Shown here piece by piece: positions 6,924-12,629 of a stretch of DNA of 12,629 bases; positions within the stretch are counted from its first letter, which is position 1, and every line of letters starts with the position of its first letter. The stretch lies in NCBI GenBank assembly GCA_964001155.1, contig CAXFCD010000243.1:1-12629 (forward strand). The letters run 5' to 3'. The position numbers and the translations under genes are program-made. This stretch comes from CAXFCD01 sp964001155 (lineage in GTDB: Bacteria; Fidelibacterota; Marinisomatia; Marinisomatales; UBA1611). The notes under the pieces were generated by a model. The model had not been told where the DNA came from. It made no database searches and worked only from the letters and a program-made list of their open reading frames with translations.

Positions 6924-9900
6924 GTTGAATCTCCGAAATATCTTCCGTGGTCTGAAGTTGGCTTAAAGAATTGAAATACCGTTTAATCATGGTTTGATGT
7001 TCCCGGGAATATCCCGCATTAATGGATTTATTTAAAGCCTGAAGAGCAAGATTTTGTCGCTGTCCCAAATCAATGGGCAATCCACCAGGACCTTCATAAA
7101 TCACCTCTGAACCTGCAACGGTTGATTTACGCTCCTCCTTAAACCCTCGCTGAGTCATGGATGTTTGGCTATCCAACATTCTAGACAAAATACGTTGCTG
7201 TCGTTCTTGGGTTTTTCGGGTAAAACGTCTCCTTTGAAGATCTTTAATGACCTCATCCATTTCTCGGCCAATTCCGCTTAAATCACCCAAACCGTGCTGT
7301 CCCGAATGCCGCATTTCATTCATCATTTGTTCTAAAGATTTACGGATGCCTTGTTGCTTTTGTAGCATTTGCCGCATCATTTGTTGCTGGGCAGAAGCAG
7401 CCATTTGTCCCAAACTCAATTGCATCCCTTGTTGATTGAGCCCTTGTTGCTGTCCGGCCATTTGTTGCATCATTTGTAAAAATTGTTCGTAGCCACTGGC
7501 TGATCCGGATTGCTGCATACTTTGCATACTGTTAAACAACCCTAGGGCTGCTTCATTCAATCCTGCCATGGCTGCATCTTGGTTTTGCCCCGCTTGGCTC
7601 ACATTCCTGTCTGTTAATTTATTTTTAGCTTCCTGCATCCCAGCATTAGCTTTGCCGACGCCCCGACCAATTTCCGGTGTAATGGCGAACGTTTGTTTTG
7701 ATAATTCCATCATTTGATTCATAATGGATTGTAATTGATCCTGGAGCAGTTGCTGTCGTGCTGCAAACTCTCGTAGACGGGGAGAATTCCGAGAAGCTGA
7801 TTTTACCTCAGAACGTAGTTGTTCTTCCTGAGATGAGAGATATAGTACATCCTGCATGAGGGCTTGAAATTGTTCTGTCATTTCTGCCACGGTTTCCTGT
7901 TGGAACTGTTGCTGCATTTGCATCATTTGTTGCATCATCATTTCCATATTTTGGAGGGATTCCTGGCTAGTTCGCTGTGCACTTTGAGTTTGTGCCTGAG
8001 ACAAATTTTCCATCGTTTCCATCATGTTTAATTCTGTTTCTTCAGTAAGATCTGCCCTTGCCATTTCTGTCAAATCATCCGCCGTTTTTTTGCTGTAGGG
8101 TTCTACCAATTCGGATGCTTCTTGCAAGAGCGATTTCATATTCTCAAATTCTTCCAAATTCCGTTTTTCTTCCTGTGCTAATCTAGCCAGTGTGGACTGA
8201 TCCGTGTTCTCATTGGTTTGGCTGATTTCCTGATCAAGCGCATTTTGCTGGTCGTACAATTGCTGCATCCTGTTTTGGAGCTCATCCATTTTTTGCTCTG
8301 CCGCCAAACGTTTGAATATTTCAAGATAACGATCCAAATCTTGTTCGATTTGATCCATATTATCTGCAAGGTCACTGAGAGATTCCTGGAGTTTTTTCAT
8401 ATCCATATTTTCCAAGGCTTCTTGAAGATCTTCCATATTGGTAAGCATGTCCTCCGGAATCACATCGCGAATCAGATCAGACAATTCTTTGAATTTGTCC
8501 AATAAATCCGGTGAAAAAAGGTCATGTTTTTCTGCTTGTTCAGTGATGGCTTCAATAGCTTCCGCCATTTTCTCCAAATTAGTCAGTTCCTCTTTCGCCT
8601 GCTCCAATGCATTCTTCATGGACTGTTGTTGATCCCAATCCATTTCTTTTGTTTTCAATGCTTCCAGTTCCAGGGCTTCAAACTGGGCTTTGAGTTCTTG
8701 GAATTCATCTACACCTGAGGTCATATTTTCTATGAAATCTGCTTCTGAATTTTCGGCTGTTTCGTAAAGATCAGCTAGGGAAGGCACCCGGGCAATGAAA
8801 GTGGATGAAACTGTTTTTTTAGGTCCGGAAATATCATCATTATCGGTAAGCTCAAAATGAAAATGAACTTCATCTTCCGGCATTAAAACCAAGTCCCCCA
8901 GATCCCATGTGGAATAAATTGTTTGAATCAACGTATCCGGGTTTAGATCATGAATCGCAAACATTGCCACATAAGGGTCAGCTTGCAAGTAAGTGGGCCG
9001 GCGTACTTCATAGGCGACCTGGAGTTCCGTAAATCCGTAATCATCTTCAACCTCCAAATGGATGGCGATGGATTGATCACTGCCCAATTCAATAAAAGGT
9101 GGCGGTTTTATGATGGATAAACTAGGATCGTGATCAGGAATGATCTCGATTGAATATGGAACAGGATCACGATTGGTGATGCCGCGCTGATCTACAAGAT
9201 TTACGGTAAAATTACCTTCTTCCATGAGTTCAAAATTACCCGATGCAGAACGATGTGTTGATGCCATCTCAGATTGCTCTCCATTGATATCCAAATAGGC
9301 TGATTCCAACAACCGGTTTGAGGATAAATAGATTTGAACAGTTGATCCTTTCAATCCTTGGATAACAGCAACATTCCCTTTCTGTGTTTCTGCATGGAGT
9401 TTGCTGTAAGCCGGTGGCACGACCGTAATGAGAAAAGATTCAAACACCGGCCGGTCTGTGACAAAAATTGTATCAGGAATAGAAGTAACTTCTTCCCACG
9501 CTTCCCAAAAGTAATTGGCATCCACTACTGCTTTGTAGGCATAATCCTGAAATAAATCCGGAAGATCAAACGAATAAAATCCGTTTGAATCTTCCGTTGC
9601 AGCAAATTCAAGTGTCAATGAATCCCGCTGGTGCGTTGCGACTTGTGTTGGGTTCAATCGAAGGGTTACCGAATCCGGCTTTGCCTCCTTGGATTGGATT
9701 GTTATCGTTGCTTTTTCACCACCCAAAATGTGAATATCGCCGGTCAAGCTTTGGAGCGTAAACGGTTTTGGCGCCGGGAATTCTACGGTGGGATGTGTCC
9801 ACCGAAAAAACGCTTTGGAAACATCCTCATATTGAATGGAAAAAATAAGAATTAAGAACATCCACGTTCCTAACAAACCCAATTTTAATTGATCAATTTT

Positions 9901-10341
9901 AGAATCATGTAACAAATTTGGATAATTTAGATCTGTGAGTTTATCGGAGATTTTTTTTACATAGGAATCTGCCAATTCCCGGGATTCATTTTTCCCCGCA
10001 CCCAATTCTAATTGGTATGCATTGATAATTGTATCCTGTTTTTCAGGAAAAGCTGCTTGGCCCAAACGGAGAGACAATGTTTCAATTTTATAGCGGTCTA
10101 TCAAATCATGTTGTGACCTGAAAAATTGGATGAACCAAAATAATAAATAAATGCCACAAATTCCTGCAAGAGCAAAAAGAACATTGATTTTAGTTATTGG
10201 TAAAAAATAGAAAACGGTTTCCAATGCTATACCAAATAAAAATACAATGGTACCCAAGATGCCAAACCAAAGCAAACTCATTAGAACATCCTGCCAAAAC
10301 AAAATGGATCTGGCGGATAAGAGATGGTTTTTAATCTGCAT
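6913..10341 (-). CDS. DUF4175-type large membrane protein with Gln/Met-rich coiled coil
   Basis: A 1142-residue protein with a three-part layout. Residues 1-170 hold three membrane helices (about 15-45, 52-75 and 150-167). Residues about 175-520 are beta-rich and include the PPPFIELG and EDDYGF (D433, D434, Y435, G436) segments I associate with DUF4175 proteins; the region is probably periplasmic. From about 530 to 1010 runs a very long, first acidic and then Gln/Met-rich, coiled-coil region (for example a MMMQQMMQMQQQ tract near 800 and QQMMRQMLQKQQ near 990). The C-terminal 130 residues are basic helices. There is no enzyme motif. Its ATG overlaps the DUF4159 stop (TAATG) and its end overlaps the TPR gene by 11 bases. 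DUF4175 and DUF4159 genes are known to cluster with MoxR/DUF58 genes in other bacteria, but none of those is in this window. The job is unknown; an envelope scaffold is plausible. Confidence 0.82.
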   Translation of the reverse strand: MQIKNHLLSARSILFWQDVLMSLLWFGILGTIVFLFGIALETVFYFLPITKINVLFALAGICGIYLLFWFIQFFRSQHDLIDRYKIETLSLRLGQAAFPEKQDTIINAYQLELGAGKNESRELADSYVKKISDKLTDLNYPNLLHDSKIDQLKLGLLGTWMFLILIFSIQYEDVSKAFFRWTHPTVEFPAPKPFTLQSLTGDIHILGGEKATITIQSKEAKPDSVTLRLNPTQVATHQRDSLTLEFAATEDSNGFYSFDLPDLFQDYAYKAVVDANYFWEAWEEVTSIPDTIFVTDRPVFESFLITVVPPAYSKLHAETQKGNVAVIQGLKGSTVQIYLSSNRLLESAYLDINGEQSEMASTHRSASGNFELMEEGNFTVNLVDQRGITNRDPVPYSIEIIPDHDPSLSIIKPPPFIELGSDQSIAIHLEVEDDYGFTELQVAYEVRRPTYLQADPYVAMFAIHDLNPDTLIQTIYSTWDLGDLVLMPEDEVHFHFELTDNDDISGPKKTVSSTFIARVPSLADLYETAENSEADFIENMTSGVDEFQELKAQFEALELEALKTKEMDWDQQQSMKNALEQAKEELTNLEKMAEAIEAITEQAEKHDLFSPDLLDKFKELSDLIRDVIPEDMLTNMEDLQEALENMDMKKLQESLSDLADNMDQIEQDLDRYLEIFKRLAAEQKMDELQNRMQQLYDQQNALDQEISQTNENTDQSTLARLAQEEKRNLEEFENMKSLLQEASELVEPYSKKTADDLTEMARADLTEETELNMMETMENLSQAQTQSAQRTSQESLQNMEMMMQQMMQMQQQFQQETVAEMTEQFQALMQDVLYLSSQEEQLRSEVKSASRNSPRLREFAARQQLLQDQLQSIMNQMMELSKQTFAITPEIGRGVGKANAGMQEAKNKLTDRNVSQAGQNQDAAMAGLNEAALGLFNSMQSMQQSGSASGYEQFLQMMQQMAGQQQGLNQQGMQLSLGQMAASAQQQMMRQMLQKQQGIRKSLEQMMNEMRHSGQHGLGDLSGIGREMDEVIKDLQRRRFTRKTQERQQRILSRMLDSQTSMTQRGFKEERKSTVAGSEVIYEGPGGLPIDLGQRQNLALQALNKSINAGYSREHQTMIKRYFNSLSQLQTTEDISEIQHEE

Positions 10342-10985
10342 TATTGAGTCAAAGCAAAATAAATAATATTAACACCCATTTTCAAAGCAGCTTCCCGGAT
10401 GGGCCATGGATCCTGGTGAACACTGGCATCTTCCCAGCCGTCACCTAAATCCGACTCATAGGAATAAAGGAGAATCATACGTTCACCTTCAAAAAGGGCT
10501 AAAGCTTGGGGTGGCTGATTATCATGTTCATGGACCTTTGGCAGCCCGTTGGCCATGTCATAATAGGAAGAAAAAACTGGATGGGTTTCAGGAAGTGGAA
10601 CAAAATCTTTATTTGGGAAGACCCGTTTCATTTCCCGGCGAAAGGATTCATCCATTCCATAATTATCATCTGCATGTAAAAACCCACCCTTCATTAAGAT
10701 GGACCGAAGTGCGATGACTTCCTCATCAGTGAGACGAATATTCCCATGGCCTGTCATATAAAGAAAGGGGAATTGGTTTATATCGTCATCAGTCAATTTT
10801 AAACGAAATTCTTCTGTATGGGCAGACATAGGTGTATTTTCATTCAGATAATTCAGCAAATTAGGTAAACTACTGGGATCACTGTACCAATCACCGCCGC
10901 CGCTGTAATGAATTCGGGCGATGGAAAAAGATTGAGCAAAAACTAATGCTGTGCCAAAAATTAAAATGATGATCTTTTTTATCAT
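10341..10985 (-). CDS. DUF4159 domain protein, secreted
   Basis: DUF4159 proteins have an alpha/beta core related to class I glutamine amidotransferase/ThuA-like folds, usually without a demonstrated activity. Here a signal peptide (MIKKIIILIFGTALVFA, cut before Q) precedes IARIHYSGGGDWYSDPSSLPNLL, the family start. Next come the FLYMTGHGNIRL strand-turn, the GGFLHADDNYG block and a C-terminal DGWEDASVHQDPWPIREAALKMGVN region. The catalytic Cys of true glutamine amidotransferases is absent; His/Asp residues in GHG and HADD are the conserved ones. An ATG at 11012 in the same frame would add 9 residues (MNQFFHCFC) and has a GGGA before it; I prefer 10985 because it gives a normal signal-peptide n-region, but the longer form is possible. 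It is the first gene of the four-gene operon and its stop overlaps the DUF4175 start. Confidence 0.88.
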   Translation of the reverse strand: MIKKIIILIFGTALVFAQSFSIARIHYSGGGDWYSDPSSLPNLLNYLNENTPMSAHTEEFRLKLTDDDINQFPFLYMTGHGNIRLTDEEVIALRSILMKGGFLHADDNYGMDESFRREMKRVFPNKDFVPLPETHPVFSSYYDMANGLPKVHEHDNQPPQALALFEGERMILLYSYESDLGDGWEDASVHQDPWPIREAALKMGVNIIYFALTQ

Positions 10986-11110
10986 GCAAAAACAATGAAA
11001 GAATTGATTCATTTGTTCCCAAAATGGACCTGGAAAAGTTAGCTCGTTTTTTGTGAGTCTCTACTTGTAAAACTCATGGGAATCACGGAATTTTTATTAC
11101 CCATATCAAA
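10986..11110. promoter_or_regulatory. Divergent intergenic region expected to hold promoters for both flanking genes
   Basis: The gap separates the minus-strand DUF4159 operon from the plus-strand barrel-TPR gene, so both should be transcribed outward from here. I cannot point to a convincing -35/-10 pair on either strand: TTGTAA (11065-11070) and TATTAC (11095-11100) are 24 bases apart, too far for a sigma-70 promoter. No operator-like palindrome stands out. If the DUF4159 gene starts at 11012 the gap is 98 bases. Confidence 0.4.
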
Positions 11111-12629
11111 ATGAAAAAAACACGCCACATAACCTTCCTGTTAATTCTAACCGGATTGTGGGGTCAAATTGAAGAAGAGGAAAAGAAACCAAGGACCTTC
11201 CTTTTTGGCCTTATCAAGTTCGATACAGAATCAGCTTATGAGGATGGCGCATTCCTCGATAAGTGGCTTCATGCCAGAGAATTTGCTGCCCCGGTGAATC
11301 TTGTCCCTGTTGAAATACGTTACGGAGTTGGTTTTTCGGGCAAAACATCCGGAAGCCCAACAAACCTCACCAAGGATTCGGCTGTGGATGACACGGAAAA
11401 AATAAAATACGATGATGATGTTGAACCAATTAGCCAAGGATACAAAAATATTTGGGGGTCATCCATGGAGGTTGATTTTGGCCTCATAAATATTCCCCAT
11501 TATCTTTTAGGGACAAGTTGGATGAATGTAATGTCGGGCCTTTCATATAGAACCAGTCAACTTTTTTATGCTGCAGAAGTCCCCTACGAAGATTGGGAAA
11601 AAGTGAACGCGAATTGGGGAAACACCGCTTATTTTTCTCCTAAGTTAAAGGAATACATGTTTACCAATCATTTCCAGTACCAACCCTTCAACAATTGGTT
11701 TGTGAATTTTCGATATGGTTATGGCTTGGCCAGAGCATTGTTTTATACATTAGAAAGAGACGAATGGGATGAATCTGTCACTGGTTCCGGTACCTCCATG
11801 GCTTTGGGTGCGGGTATAAGATTTATCCTGGATCCTGGAAAAGAAAATCGGTTTACCGTTGGTTTGGATTTCCGGTATTCTTACACCAAGATACACACTA
11901 TTTGGGATCCGGCGGATGTGACTCCCATCAATCGGTTCGATGTTTCTAATTATGGACTCTATTTCACATTATCTGCATTTTATGGTGGACTAAAAACCAT
12001 CGGTGACAAAGCCAAAAAAAGTTATTACAGGAAAGATTATGTTGTAGCGAAAGACGGGTTTAACGAATTTCTGTTAAATTATCCAACCCATGCAAATCGC
12101 CACCGGGCTGAAAAATATATCGCCGATTGTGAATATAAAATTCCTTATACCATTATGGATGAGGGTGTAGTGCTGGACAAAAAAGGCAAGACCCAAAAAG
12201 CTCTCAGGAAATATTTATATGCTAAATCACTGGTGAAAAATGACACATTGATCATCAATACATTGAATCGCCGTATTGAACAAATCGCACTTTTATGGAT
12301 GGCTGAAGCTGAAAAAATGCTGAAAGAATCAAAGTATATTGAAGCGTATTCCTTGGTGAAATATGTGGCAGAATTTTCCATCTTTGGAAAAAAAGAATTA
12401 CGACGATTTAAATCTTGGGTTGTTTTAGGCGAAGGGAAGGAATATCAAACAGCGGGCTTTATTGGCAAAGCCATGGGCAAATATGCGGAAGCTCTGGAAA
12501 TGAACCCGGACTTGATCCACGAAGTGAAGGCATTGCAATATAGAGCCGGAATCCAAATGGCCAAACTTGCAACTGAAGCCGACGAATTTGAAGAAATTCA
12601 ATTGGCTATTCATTCTCTGGAATACGCGC
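11111..12629 (+). CDS. Exported beta-rich (barrel-like) protein with C-terminal TPR-like repeats, 3' end outside the window
   Basis: The frame runs open from ATG 11111 to the last base (506 codons and one base) with no stop, so the gene is cut by the window edge. It starts with a signal peptide (MKKTRHITFLLILTGLWG, cut before Q19) and an acidic linker (IEEEEKK). Residues about 28-290 are rich in alternating aromatic and polar strands (NWFVNFRYGYGLARALFYTL, NRFTVGLDFRYSYTKIHTIW, YGLYFTLSAFYGG), as in outer-membrane beta barrels. From about 293 it turns helical, with TPR-like units: YVVAKDGFNEFLLNYPTH, KKGKTQKALRKYLYAKSLVK, ESKYIEAYSLVKYVAEF and GFIGKAMGKYAEALEMNPD. No family name is recognised. 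Three short minus-strand ORFs inside are shadows. There is no Shine-Dalgarno. It is divergent from the DUF4159 operon and may belong with it functionally; that is inference. Confidence 0.85.
   Translation, partial: MKKTRHITFLLILTGLWGQIEEEEKKPRTFLFGLIKFDTESAYEDGAFLDKWLHAREFAAPVNLVPVEIRYGVGFSGKTSGSPTNLTKDSAVDDTEKIKYDDDVEPISQGYKNIWGSSMEVDFGLINIPHYLLGTSWMNVMSGLSYRTSQLFYAAEVPYEDWEKVNANWGNTAYFSPKLKEYMFTNHFQYQPFNNWFVNFRYGYGLARALFYTLERDEWDESVTGSGTSMALGAGIRFILDPGKENRFTVGLDFRYSYTKIHTIWDPADVTPINRFDVSNYGLYFTLSAFYGGLKTIGDKAKKSYYRKDYVVAKDGFNEFLLNYPTHANRHRAEKYIADCEYKIPYTIMDEGVVLDKKGKTQKALRKYLYAKSLVKNDTLIINTLNRRIEQIALLWMAEAEKMLKESKYIEAYSLVKYVAEFSIFGKKELRRFKSWVVLGEGKEYQTAGFIGKAMGKYAEALEMNPDLIHEVKALQYRAGIQMAKLATEADEFEEIQLAIHSLEYA

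Noticed and set aside
8218..8718. Overlapping plus-strand ORFs opposite the coiled-coil region
   Set aside because: Their Leu/Phe-rich translations are the antisense shadow of Glu/Gln/Lys-rich codons; there is no sign of independent coding.
10406..10717. Plus-strand ORF of 103 codons
   Set aside because: It is antisense to the well-conserved DUF4159 gene and has no start signal or family pattern.
11231..12613. Three minus-strand ORFs (11231-11437, 12145-12381, 12425-12613)
   Set aside because: All lie opposite the long open plus-strand frame, which has a signal peptide and clear repeats; these are shadows.

Overview
The window is AT-rich and gene-dense, and no RNA gene, CRISPR array, IS element or phage gene is visible. 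The family content suggests a bacterium of the Bacteroidetes/FCB superphylum or a relative such as Marinimicrobia. Three things point there: a YbeY with Asp in place of the third zinc His, a member of the secreted family usually (and doubtfully) labelled 'asparagine synthetase B' in Bacteroidetes, and four predicted signal peptides that all appear to be cut just before a Gln. This placement is inference from remembered family patterns, not from a search.

Left part (1-1181, + strand): the 3' part of ybeY (rRNA maturation endonuclease) is followed 3 bases later by a complete mazG (nucleoside triphosphate pyrophosphohydrolase). Both are housekeeping genes.

Middle part (1251-3761, - strand, read right to left): a GNAT acetyltransferase, then a tight run of yjbQ (UPF0047), a PLP-dependent cysteine synthase-like enzyme, a DUF2007 gene and a DCC-family (DUF393) thiol protein. 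yjbQ and the PLP gene overlap at a TTGA junction backed by a strong Shine-Dalgarno. The DUF2007 gene is broken by one apparent extra base in a run of four C; removing it restores a normal 70-residue protein. Inverted copies of a short degenerate repeat lie on either side of the GNAT gene.

Right-centre part (3814-10985, - strand): four genes that touch or overlap form one translationally coupled operon: a secreted DUF4159 protein, a 1142-residue membrane-anchored DUF4175-type protein with a very long Gln/Met-rich coiled coil, a secreted TPR protein, and the secreted 'asparagine synthetase B'-type protein. The layout implies an envelope-associated assembly of unknown function. The first and last genes may share a related alpha/beta (GATase/ThuA-like) core.

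Right end (11111-12629, + strand): a divergent gene, cut by the window edge, encodes a signal peptide, a beta-rich region that looks like an outer-membrane barrel, and then TPR-like helical repeats. It is open for 506 codons without a stop. The best candidates for something undescribed are the four-gene envelope operon together with this divergent barrel-TPR protein.
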